Shown piece after piece: positions 23,401 to 34,984 of a stretch of 64,000 nt of DNA. Numbering within the stretch: the stretch's first letter is position 1; the number at the start of each line of letters is the position of its first letter. Below the pieces are notes generated by a model. The model saw nothing but the letters and a program-made list of their open reading frames with translations, was not told where the DNA came from and did no database searches. The DNA comes from Cryptomeria japonica (Eukaryota; Streptophyta; Pinopsida; Cupressales; Cupressaceae), in the NCBI RefSeq assembly GCF_030272615.1, contig NC_081405.1, forward strand, positions 158,707,954-158,771,953, read 5' to 3'. Made by a program: the position numbers and the translations under genes.

Positions 23401-25848
23401 AGATTACATTTAAGTTTAGCTTAGTAGTTTTTGCTTGTTACAGGTTTCAAAAAAAATTATCATCTTAAAAGTTGGAAATGAAAGGATTTTTATTGTTTTA
23501 TACAGTATTATAAAGATGGAGCTTGAGTAGTATATGTAGACAACATTGATAATCCATAAAACTATACGAGTAGATAGGTGACTCCTCAACACCCCTAGAA
23601 TCCTTGGTAGACGAAATAGATTTCATGAGAGAATATGACAAGAAACTTGCATAACTATGTATTGATTGAATATTATAATATACAATGAGAAGCGTTAGTT
23701 ATACATGCAAGCTATGATAAGGTATCAATAAGTACCCTTGATACAAACATGAAAAGTCAATGCAAATATTAAATGGATAAATGAATAAAAATAATTAATA
23801 GAACATGGCCCCATTATAACCAACTTCTAGATAGGATATAAGGAAAAATAACTAAATCCTAAGTAAACTTAAGATGTGAATAAGTTCCCACTAATAACTA
23901 GACAGAAAATAACCTCTTTCACACTAACAAAAATAGATAGACTTTGACAAGTGTTTTGCTCTATCTCTGAACAAGTTAAATATGTTTGGAGTCTCATGGA
24001 GTATGATATGATAGTCATGATGGATGCAAAAAATATTTTTCTCTAGAAAACTAATTATCTCTTTTAGTGTGTGTAGTTTATGCAGCTTGTATCAACTCTT
24101 GTATTTATTAAATTAGCCTTTTGTTTAACAATTGTTTTTTATATTCTTATGGTTTTTTTACATTCTATTTGGTTTTTATTTCTTAGTTTTAAAATACTCT
24201 TTGGAACTACCTCTTTATTGACATGATTTGAGTTTGTAATTTTATAGAATAATTTTTAAGTCCCCATTTTGCTTAATTTTTTTATCAACCATTTTCTTTG
24301 TTCATTCATATGCAACATTGAAGGAGGTTTTCAAAGATATGTTGCATGAATTGGATACATGGTTGAAAAATAACCATGGGACAAATGAAGGATTTGTTGG
24401 ATGTACATTTTTATGATTCAGTAGACAAACCTATGTTTCATTTACCAATAAATGGACCCAATTTGAAAGGGTTCTACTAATTACCACTATGATACCAAAC
24501 AAATGCCTCCCACTACTGTAGTCATTCTTTCCTGTGTAATTTTGCATACCCAATAGCAAGTACAATTTCTTAAATTAAGTTTATGAAAAAGGATATCTAA
24601 AACCAATTACTAGATACGTCTCCTCAAATCTTGAGTTGTAGAAATGTGCTTGGTAAGATTCAAAGAATAAAGTTTTTTCCAATATCTAAATTTGTAGAGA
24701 TTCCACCTTTTACTTGACATCCAATCCTCCATAGCAATCTCAAAATGGACTATTGGTGTGTTCAAAAAGAAGAATGGATTATTATGTCTCATATCAAGAG
24801 TAGAACATATATATGTCTTTGATTGTTTATCATCTGCAAAACCCACATATGCCAAAAGAGACTTCAATAGGACACACAAGACATTAGGACATTTCTTAAG
24901 TTGTTGATTGGAAAGATAGATAACCTTATCATGTTAAAATCAGGCTTTTCTAAAATGATTTCTTTAATTATTTGTTTATTCTTATTCAGGAAAAGCGATA
25001 TAAATTTATATGGAGTCATTCTAGGATTTATAGTCTAGTTGACAAACTTTTTCTTCTAGTGGGATTTGACAAGTACATTTTAAATATTAAATATAATCAA
25101 CCTCCATTTAATTTTTAAAACAGTTAGTTGATCATATATCCTCTCTCTTCAATCAAGATTCCTTTGATTAAGACATCAAAGATGTGAATTAATTAACTTA
25201 ATCACAACAAATATAGTAGGTATCAACATTAACATCAACATCAATTTGAGTCCAATTAATAGTTTGTCATACTAGTAAGCATATCAATTAATTTACAAGG
25301 TGGTAATAGATCATTATCATATTGAATGTTGTTGAAATAATGAAAGATGCAACAATATAAAGAAAACAAAGATATGAACAAATACTTAACACTTTATTTA
25401 TTGATAAATATAATTGTGTATAAATAATGTCAATGATGAATTATTACTAAAGATCCTTTATATTAATAAAATTACTTATTTTAATTCAGTAATGTACAAT
25501 TAAGATAATCTTTAACTCGTATATAAACTCTTTACAACAAAAATAATATCCCTAGATAGCTACAAAATTTAGATTGGAGTTGATATACTCCAATTAATTG
25601 TTTGATGTAAAACCTACAGTGGATCTACATGAGACAAATTGATTATGGAAGCTCTTGTTTCTCCTCTCTCAAATGATTAGGATTGTACAAAATTTATCAT
25701 TATTTAATGAGGTCCAAGTGGATGACTATATCATGAGATCCATTACTACCAATTCATTTCATCATTTCATTTGTAAGAACAAGTTAGACATTATAGCACA
25801 TTTTATTTTAGTAAAGGCAAAATCAATGTTTTTTATTAGGGTAAAATA
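20461..25848. other. Long AT-rich stretch without recognised gene
   Basis: More than 5 kb of AT-rich DNA. The longest open frames (about 90 codons, e.g. minus 22718-22434 and 24879-24610) show no domain and no codon regularity. A moderately GC-richer part at 22.8-23.2 kb could be an old LTR but has no pair. An AT/CA microsatellite lies at about 21.09-21.17 kb. Confidence 0.5.
21085..21170. repeat. TA/CA microsatellite patch
   Basis: Alternating ATATAT and CACACA runs, impure. Likely simple-repeat slippage; no function suggested. Confidence 0.7.
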
Positions 25849-26714
25849 GGTTTTGAAGGGGCGCCAAAACCTTTTACAACAAAGAGTTGCCAACAAAGAA
25901 TAAACTAGACTACTGGCATCAAACCATAGGTTTTAGAAAGGACCTGATACCTTTTGGACTTACGGGCATCAAAATCCACAAACAAAGGTTGCAAAGGAAA
26001 TAAATAGAAAAGCACAACAACTACCACACACCAAACACCAAACACCAGCCAAACATTAGGAATACAACACTACAAACCCGGCTAGCCTCAAAACAAATGA
26101 TCTAAAATAGCCAAACAATAGACCTTAGAAAGCATAGATCAAGGGTATATCAGGAACCCTTAGCCAACAAGAAGGGTTTTCCTAGGCTGCCATAACCTAT
26201 AACAACTTCTCTTGGCCACAAAAAGCCAAGCTTGGGCCTAACCAAAAATAAGAACTGGCCAAACTAGGCCCTTGAAAACTTTCAACATCCAATCTAACCC
26301 TAGCAAGAACAAGAGACATAGGGTTTTTTAGGCTCCCTCAACCATGAGAGTGGGTTTTATGAGGCTCCCACAACTATAAATAGGGTTTTTCCAGGCTCCC
26401 TCAACCATTAAAGCCAAAAAAATAGATCCTTAAAGATAAGCATTAAGTAGAAAACTAGATCCTAGGGGTTTTAAGAGGCTCCTAAAACTAGCAAGTTGAA
26501 GCCATAAAACACAAACCATCTGGAAGTCATCACCCTTTCAGCAAAAATCCTCTCCACCTCAATATGATAGGGACCCACCTCTATAGGGGCTGAAAAGATA
26601 CAAACCAGCAGCAGAAAAAGCTTATCTCCGAACAATAAAACAAAGTCCAACAACCAAAAGATAAAACCACATTTCTTAGTTAGACAAATGGGTTTTAGAT
26701 AGGCTCCCTAAACC
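25849..26714. repeat. Eight dispersed hairpin-like motifs (GGGTTTT...AGGCTCCC...AACC)
   Basis: Copies begin at about 25849, 25929, 26174, 26321, 26352, 26383, 26467 and 26690. Each is 22-27 bp, starts GG(G)TTTT, has in most copies AGGCTCCC or a close variant in the middle, and ends AACC or similar, so each can fold into a short GGTTT/AAACC hairpin. Spacing is 30-250 bp and the DNA between is unrelated. No open frame of note. They may come from a retroelement untranslated region, but no element ends were identified. Confidence 0.65.
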
Positions 26715-29700
26715 TTAAGTCTGAAAATAGGCATAAACTAGTCAGACTCCAAGAAAGTCAGCTCCACCCAAATCTCCACCCCAATAGAAGGAAAGAGATG
26801 AAAGCCCAACAACAAGGAGAAAGAAACATTCAAAAAACCAGCCTTGAAAATGTAAAGACGTAAATTAACAATAAGACCTAATCTACACTTTATTCATAAA
26901 TAAACTCAAATTTCAAACATTAAGTCCATTTCATACAAAATATAGGGAAACATCAAATATGGATATAAAAACATTCATAGATATATCATTATCATGTAAA
27001 TGAATAATACAAATCTATGAACATATAGTCCTTATTCCCTACTTAGGATTTCATATTTCCTTAAGCTTATACAAGAAAAGTGAAGGTGAGATGCATCTGT
27101 CGAGCTCCATTCTGAGTCACTTTCTTTCAGTCCTTTGAATGAAGACGAGAATAAGATTTAGGTGCTTTTTTTGTCCAACCTTGAACCTTACGCTTCCCCG
27201 GAATTCTTGGTCAATCAAGAATACCCGACTCTGCATGAATTGTTTTAACCAAAGAATTCGAAAGCAAGAGGGAATCTGGTGCATGCCTAGACAATATATG
27301 CATTTTCATTTTTCTACTTCATTCTAAGAAACAAGCATTCACTATTATTCAAGGATGTGGTAGAGAGCATAAAATAAGGAATTTCCATCATTTTCTACGG
27401 ATAATTCAAATAATAACTCGGTCGAGTATAATGCCATGCACAGCAAAATAATAGTTGGAAAAAGCAACTATTCTCTCTAAAAACATCCACATTCGGCACC
27501 CGTCCCGAAAGGTAATTTTCTAACTCAAGCCAATCCCTAGCTTGGTTCCCTCAAACTCAAATACAATTGAGAATACAATCCTTCTTTTTAAGAAAAAATA
27601 GAAATATCCTTTTCCCTACTAACATTATTTTGTCTAATTTATCTAATTGAAGACAATCTTTCATCTTTGGAAAATGATAAAATTTTATAAGCAATAGTTT
27701 CATAATCAATCTTTCGACTAAATAAGATAAATGTAAAAGAAGGTGTTATACATGCATGAATTTTCTTTCATATATAAACAAAAAGGGTATGCAACCATGT
27801 TCTTAAATGGAAATACAAACTAATCATTTAGACAAATTGTACTACTATAGTAATTAAATTGACTAACATCTATTTCTCTATGATTTCTATTTAAAACGAT
27901 TTATAATGCTTTTCCAATAAACAATGACATATGCAAAATTGTATATAATAATCGTACTCTATACCTAAACTTCTAATTTCATACTTTCTTATTCCAAATA
28001 ATAACCAAAACAAAAGAATTCCGACCTCTTATAAGCTTGGACCGGTTTGTACAACTTTGACACTCTTTTGCCAAATAGTACTATGCCTTGCTTGCAAATC
28101 TATCTCCAATCTATCCCTATCTCTATCTCAAATCTATCTCTATCTCTCTCTTTGATACTATAAAAGTATCTTCTCTATTCCTCTATTATATTCTTCTCTT
28201 CGTGAGTCTATCATCCTTCCTTGCTTGTGAATGAATGTGCTTTTCTTCCTATCTCCCACCTCTATTTATCCTAATATTTCCTATGTTTTCTCCCCATTCA
28301 AAGGCTTGGTGATTTGTTATTGATTAGGAATCTATTACCTAAGTCTATGTTTAACTTCTTCTTAGTTCTCCACATCTACAAGAGATGGAATCTTTAGATG
28401 CATATCTTGTTGTTTTAATGCATGATTTAAATATGCATTTGCCTCCTATCATTGATAATCCTAAATTCATGGCACTACATGTCTGTTATCGTATTACTTA
28501 CTTTAGTTATAAATCATTCTTTCCTGCAGTTGTTTACCACCAATAGAGGTCTACTAATCTTAACTCAACGTGGACACCACTAGACGATTCCATTTCTATG
28601 TGAATTGAAGTGTTATCCGCGGCTTCTTCTCTCACTCACCGTGATTATAGTTGTTTACCTGCTCGATGGAGAGGTTGGCAAAGTGTCACAAACACTTATG
28701 TGTTTGTATTTAGCGGGTTCCTTCTTTTAACTGCCAGGTCTACGCCCTTGTCTCCACGTAGAAACCTCTGAGTTCTGCATTAAAACCAATGGTCTTACTA
28801 GTTTATCGTTATGGTCTCCACCAATGTCGATACCTAACTAATTCTGCATTTAACTCATGATCTAAACCTACGTTTTAGTCATATCGACTCCTAGTAGTCA
28901 CTGTCTTAACTCTAAGTTAATTGATAGTTTTTTTTTGTTTAGTTTGGCCATGCCTTAGTCGACTTGAGTCTAATCGACCACCCAAATTGACATGCGAAAT
29001 AGTCGCTTTTCAAATGAAAACTAACCCGCCACCTTTTAACATGCGACTTTATCATAATTTACAATGTAAATATTAAACTTAGACATTTAAAGTTTATAAT
29101 ATATATATATATATATATTCATATAATTAGTCATATAAAAATAATCAAATAAATTAAACATGAACTATATTCACTTTTGAATATACAGGTTTGTAATAAA
29201 GTCCTAATATCTAAAATACGTACTAATCTAGTATAATTCCAAAAATCAAATATAAATTATAGTTTCGATAATTTCCACACAAAGAACGTGAAATCGTAGA
29301 GTCACTTTTTAATTCAAATCATTACAATTTTTCATCCTATATAGTCAAATAAACATGATATTTCACTCATAAATGCAGACACAAATGTATATGCATATTT
29401 TCACTAATGTGGTGTGTGAGATTCCCTTTTCCATCGAAGTCATTTAGTTAAAAACAACACTACCTGAGTCATGTTCTCGCTTTCGACCTCATTCACCTGA
29501 TCCTGCATCACTTGCACTCAATAGTTTATTAGTATTGACAAACCCAAATTAAAGAATACTAAATGTTGAATTTCATATCAATTGCAGGAATAAAAATGCA
29601 TATAATATTTTCTCACAACTAGATTATGAATGCTCAAATCTATTTTAATTTCAATGCATACATAAAATCACATTAAATCTTTAAAATGCACATTATTAAG

Positions 29701-29715
29701 AATACTATTCATGAC
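26715..29715. other. Stretch without recognised gene; CT-rich and TA simple repeats
   Basis: No supported gene. A CT-rich run (CTATCTC-type) lies at 28.10-28.17 kb and a (TA)n run at about 29098-29119. The part 28.5-29.0 kb is GC-richer (phrases such as GTGTCACAAACACTTATGTG) and could be old LTR sequence, without a partner. Confidence 0.45.
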
Positions 29716-29719
29716 AGAA

Positions 29720-30540
29720 AAATAGGGCAACAAAATCCTGCAAAAGATTCCATCCAACTTCACTCAGCCAACCACTCTTCCCCTCAATTGAAGAGTGAAC
29801 CACCTCTACAAGACAGGCTGAGAAAGAAAGAGAGATGAAAGTCATAACTACAACAAAGATCCTCCTGAGAAAAATAACAACAATGAAGCACCCACATTAT
29901 TCAAGAGGGCTTCGAGCATAGCAGAACAATAGGGACAAGCGCAAAATCCCCTGCAACATCATAGCCCACACCATGAGCAAAGGAACAACAACCAAAGCAC
30001 AAGCCGAGGGGGCAAAAAATCCCAAAATCCCAAGAGAAAGCCAAACAATGACTACTCCACTTGCAACCCTAGCTCTACCCCCACTTCCACACTTAAGCAG
30101 AGAAAAACCACATTTGGGAAGAAGACCCCAAACCCCACACCAAGACATCTTGATAGGGAAAGATGGGCAGGGAAGAGAGTGAAGCAACCCACAACATCAC
30201 CGCGACTCCAACTTTGAAAAAATCTATAGTCTCTATAGAAGATTTGGCAGCAAACCAACTTCAGCCCCCTCGAACTGAAAAACCATGGCCAAAAAATCGG
30301 ACACACCTAAGACAATGAGAAAAAACAGAGAGCTCATTGCATCCGAAACGGAAAACCCAAAACATGAGAACAAAAAAAATAAGGAGGAGGGAAAGCACAA
30401 TCACCCCCCTCGCCATCACCATCTCCTTCATCTGCATCGTCTGCATCCCCCGTAGAAACCCTAGCAAACCGCCTTTGGACGCTCTCTCTCCCTCTCTCCC
30501 GCTCCATTGAAAAGTGTATTTTTTTCAAGGTAAAATCAAT
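29720..30540 (-). other. GA-rich block, candidate 5' region of a non-LTR element (minus)
   Basis: On the minus strand the block begins near CCGCTCCATTG's complement with a GGGAGAGAGGGAGAGAGAG run and is GC-richer than its surroundings. Several overlapping open frames of 68-96 codons occur on both strands, which suggests composition rather than coding. The GA-rich start resembles 5' ends of plant LINEs, but no reverse transcriptase follows. Low confidence on identity. Confidence 0.3.
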
Positions 30541-32083
30541 GTTCATCATATAAATATTTTGAGTTTTTATGGATGAGAACATAATTTTTTCATATATCTT
30601 TCATTACATTTTCAAATTAAAATGGTTTTTGACCAAATTTTTTATGTTTTTTAGACTTTGATGCAAAATGGGAGATACCATGTGGAGCAAATAGTGTCAT
30701 AATGTTTTTGAGTGCATTGTGGTTGAAGCTATGGTAATTGTGGGCATGGACTATTTTGCCTTTGGGTTTGTCATGGCATAAGTGATGGCTTGAGATATAG
30801 GGTAGTCTAATCACTAAAACTATCATCATTCTAAATTTGAGAAGCTGTCTATATTTAGGTCTCAGAATTGAAGTAATATTTAAAATATATTTTCTTATAC
30901 ATCTAGGTTGGTGAGTTTTTTAGTGTACTTGAACTAATGTTGGTGAAAACTAATTAAGGGACATACCATGAAAGGCCTCTAAAGCATCTTATTAAAATAA
31001 TGAGCCATGACTTTTTTGAGTTTCAATTGTTAGAACACTTTTATTTCATTGATAATTTGTTGCATATTAGATGCCTTAACATATTTGTCCTTGGGTGTCT
31101 TTTGTTTCTTGTACTTCTATATTAGCTTCATTTTAGAAATTATGCAATCAAGTGAACTATTGTTTCTCCCTATTGGCCCTAGCTTCTTATTAATTATATA
31201 GTTTTATTTTTTAATTCCCTCCTATTGATATATGTATGTTATTTTTGTTTTCTCCGAATCCAATATCTTGTTGTGCAAATGAATAAAGTTCTCATGTAAC
31301 AAGTATGATGAGGAGGCTCCCCTTGTAGTGTCACAATCAATGTTTTATTTAACAAAAGTTGTACTAGGAATATTTATCTAGGTTGTGCCTCTACATTGGG
31401 TAGCTAAAAGTTTTGTGGAAATAAAATCCTCCATCAATTTTTTTTCGAACACAACTTTAACTCACAAGCCTCCTCACCCAACTTTTGTTGCTTGAGATTA
31501 GTGCTTGCCTACTCTTTATATTTAATGTTATGGAGGAAATTAGTTCCGTTTTACATATCTATAAGGTATTTAATTCCATTTTTTCTTTTTCCAAAAGCAA
31601 TCCATCGATTAATAAGCTAGGGGATTTACCTACTAGGATCTATGCTCCCTTTTTTGCTATAATATAAGCATATTTTATCTTCTTATTTTGGTTGTCATTA
31701 TTATCTAGATTCATTTATTTAGAGCATTGATTGTCATGGCTTTCCTCTTTACAACATTGGAATAGTATATGCACTATCAATGGTAGCCCATGTCTTCTAT
31801 GTTGTTGAATTTATATGGCGGTCACTAATGAAGCTAATATCATATTTGGATATGTTCATTGAACATGGTGATAAAAAAAAAATCTCTTGTGAAACTATCT
31901 TCAAAGATAAATTTTAAGCTATATTTTTATGGATCCTCTACTCACAATTTCCTTTATGAAAATTAATCATGGATTGTATTTTTATTTGATGTATATAGAA
32001 ATAATAGTCTATGAGACATGGGTGAATGCACCAAGATGGAGGACCAAAAAGATGCCAAAAATATTTTTGGTCCCCAACGGGCC
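30541..32083. other. AT-rich stretch without recognised gene
   Basis: No domain, no repeat ends and no open frame with coding character was seen. The last 200 bp are the 5' flank of the ORF family copy at 32285. Confidence 0.5.
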
Positions 32084-32101
32084 ATTTGGCACGTGCCAAA
32101 T
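32084..32101. promoter_or_regulatory. 18-bp perfect palindrome with G-box core
   Basis: ATTTGGCACGTGCCAAAT, perfectly symmetric around CACGTG, 184 bp before the inferred ATG at 32285. A partial echo (ATTTGGCGTGCGGTAAAT) follows about 34 bp later. Position upstream of an exon-like ORF makes a promoter element plausible; this is inference. Confidence 0.5.
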
Positions 32102-32284
32102 AGGGCGCACTCCTTATTTGGCGTGCGGTAAATATGAAAAAACATTGTTAAAAGTTTGAAAATCGCATTTTGGAAACCATATTTTGCTAAACCCACATTT
32201 TGAGTTGCATATCTCGCCTTCCAGACTGTGCATGCCAAATAGAGACATAGTTTTGGCTTCTAGTAGTGTGAGATCTTCATCAAA

Positions 32285-34250
32285 ATGACACCACGACATC
32301 AAGGGGGTCAAAGAGGTATGTATTGCTATTTTTTTACTCTCTAATTTTGTTTAAAATATGGATTAAATTAGGTATTTAAATTGAAAGTTGTTTTAAATTT
32401 CAGGAAATCAAAATCCATCTGAAAATATTGAAAACCTACCACCACCTCCTCATGAAGAGCCTTCTAAAGAAGAGGCACAACCAACCCCTCCCCCAATTCT
32501 TAGACATCCCCAAGGAACATAAGAAAATAGACTAGGGTAAATTGAAAACAACAAAAAACAACTCGAGGAGTTTATAAATAGGCTGAAAGATCCTAATTCC
32601 ACAACCTCTCATAGGACAAGCCTTATAGAGTCACTACAATCTATTGTAGCCCTTTTAGGTTCAGTGAGTGGTCAAATTAATATGTGGTCCAACAAAAGAG
32701 AAGAACAAAAACAATTTTATGTAAACGAGTTATCATATGTTGCAATAAAGAAAAAAAATAAACAAAGTTGACCTGTGTGCACTTTTCACAGACCCTAGAA
32801 CCAATCAACCCTTAGAGCCTGGATGTAGGAGGTTCCCTATCCATTGGTGCTGCCATGAAGGGATAAGGAATGACTTTTGGGATAGGTGGTGGATGGTTTT
32901 TGATCAGCCACCATGTAATAATCATGAGGTGCCTCATAAATTTTTGAGGAAACTCTATTGTGAGTTCGTCCTCAATGAGATCCCTAACTATTTTGACTAC
33001 CTAAATTTTCAAGGTAGGGGTGGGGGATCATCACATGATAGAGTAGGGGCACAAAGTGACCCAAACCTAGCGTCGAGACCCTTGGGCAGACCTATGGTGG
33101 AGCACGTGACTGTTCCTTTCATTGTAAAGGACAGTGTCAAGGTGGATACCTTAGAGTCCATTAGCTCATTGACTCAGACCCTCATACAGTAAGCCGAGTC
33201 TCTAGTACATGTTGATGAGGATGTCACTATTGTCAATCATGTGGGGCCCTTTACACTTATCAGCCTGATAATAGTCAACATGCACTTACACAACAACCAT
33301 TTGTTACAAAGAATATGGTCATGACAGAGCCTCTACTGAGTGAGACATTCGACATTGATACCCAGGTAAATTTTTGTAACTTCATTTAATTTTTCTTATT
33401 AAATTTTATTTTGAAGTGTTAGAATAACTAAATTAGTACAATGATTGCGATAAAAATGTAGGGTCAAAGTGTTTTTCTACCTATGACATTCCCCCAGCCA
33501 CATTTTACAAAACACCATCGAGTGATGAAGTATGTCCAGTAAATAATTCAACTATTACATGTGAATAGTCAACATTAGATGAATGGTTTTCTCACAAGTC
33601 ACCTTGGATGTCAAATAGTTTGGTGTTGGAGCTTCAACATCGACACCTTGCAGTGGAGTTTGTTGAGGCACTTACACCGAGGTAACCTTTATTCATTAAC
33701 GGTGTGGTAAAACAAGTTTAGTAGTTTTGATAATTGAATAATAGTTTTGTTTCATTTTCAGTTTTTGACATCAGATACTCCTCCTGATGTTCGAGCTATA
33801 TTGGATTGTGGTGTTGTTGGAGCAGTAGCAAGTTCAGAAGCTTTGACAGAGGTATGAGACGAATTCACACATTTCAATAGTTTTTTTAATCATCTATATT
33901 GAAAATTGTAATGATACTTGTATGTAATTTAATTTCTATCATAATGATTGTTGTAGGGCTTTGTCACTCCTGAGCATGATTGTCCCCCCATTGTGGATGA
34001 ACAGAGTGATTATATGTTTGCAATAAGTAATTGTTCTATTATTTATCATTTTACAATTCATTTTTTATAGATATTATATATTGATGTCTGTAGTTTTGAT
34101 TGTATCTGTTGGAGCTCCAGAGAAGTCTAGAAAGGAGGACTAGTGAGCACATTCGAAAGATGCCAACATTGCATATATCTTCATCCCCTTGATAGTCAAA
34201 GGCAGCTCGTGATCTATTTCCTAATGCTAGTAGGAAATCAGTAGACTAGG
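32285..34250 (+). pseudogene. Unrecognised multi-exon ORF family, copy 1
   Basis: I do not recognise this family. Exon 1 (32285-32315) encodes MTPRHQGGQR and ends at a GTATG donor; exon 2 starts at 32404 after TTTCAG and gives a Pro/Glu-rich stretch (LPPPPHEEPSKEEAQ), a helical segment (RTSLIESLQSIVALLGS, MWSNKREEQ) and, in a shifted frame, FWDRWWMVFDQPPCNNHEV and YCEFVLNEIPNYFDY, then a Gly/Ser segment (GRGGGSSHDRVG) and KVDTLESISSLTQTLIQ. Further exon-like pieces with GT/AG borders follow at about 33.46-33.68, 33.76-33.85 and 33.96-34.05 kb, ending in a basic tail (ARDLFPNASRKSVD). Several stops and at least one frame shift make it a pseudogene. A second copy lies at 46921-48060. The sharing of protein sequence more than DNA sequence suggests it once coded; a DNA transposon gene or a host family are both possible. 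Confidence 0.6.
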
Positions 34251-34984
34251 GGCCTTTATTGAATGCCTAAATAGCATTTTTGAGCATATGTTTTGTATTA
34301 TGTATATGTGACATTTTAATTCCATATGGATTTTGGGAAGCTCGTATCACTATATTGGATATATATGCTATACTCTTATTGACATGAAACATTTTATGAC
34401 TTTATGACTATTTTGGTTAATGCAAATCATATTACAACTATTATCCAAAATCACATATAAATTTGATGATTAAAATTGAGATTCTCTAATTGTAGAAAAA
34501 ATTTTGTTTATGAAATATTATATATTCTATAGGTTTTGTCTACAATTCTTATTACATTTTTAATTGAACTCAATTCTTGTTCGATAATTCAACTTCATAA
34601 CTTGGTAACTAGTAAATATATTTATTTTCATGCCTAGAATTTCTATTTTGTCGTAGTCCATGGAGACAAATAGTAGTAACATTATCCTAGTTACATTTTT
34701 AGTTTCAATAACTAGTCTCTTCACTTTAGTTAGAGTTAGTTTATTAGTGTTAGACTAAGTTAGAAAGTCTTAATTTGCACTAGTCTACATATATGCTTAA
34801 AAAGAAATTACTCTTTTAATAATGTTTTTCCTTTTCTTTCAAGTACAAGCTAGATGTCAACTCTTACATTAAATTTGGATCCTTTAAACTACTTTCAAAA
34901 TTCAAATAACTTTTCTTTATACCCATTCACACTAAAAACAAAATAATCACATCATATTTAAAAAAAAATTAAAATCACGATCGT
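34251..34984. other. AT-rich stretch before the satellite
   Basis: No gene or repeat recognised. It separates the end of the ORF family copy from the first satellite unit. Confidence 0.5.

Noticed and set aside
24610-24879. 89-codon open frame on the minus strand
   Set aside because: No domain, no homologous second copy in the window, no splice or start context that supports a gene.
29897-30582. Several overlapping open frames on both strands
   Set aside because: Frames overlap on both strands in a GC-richer block with no domain; this is composition, not coding evidence.
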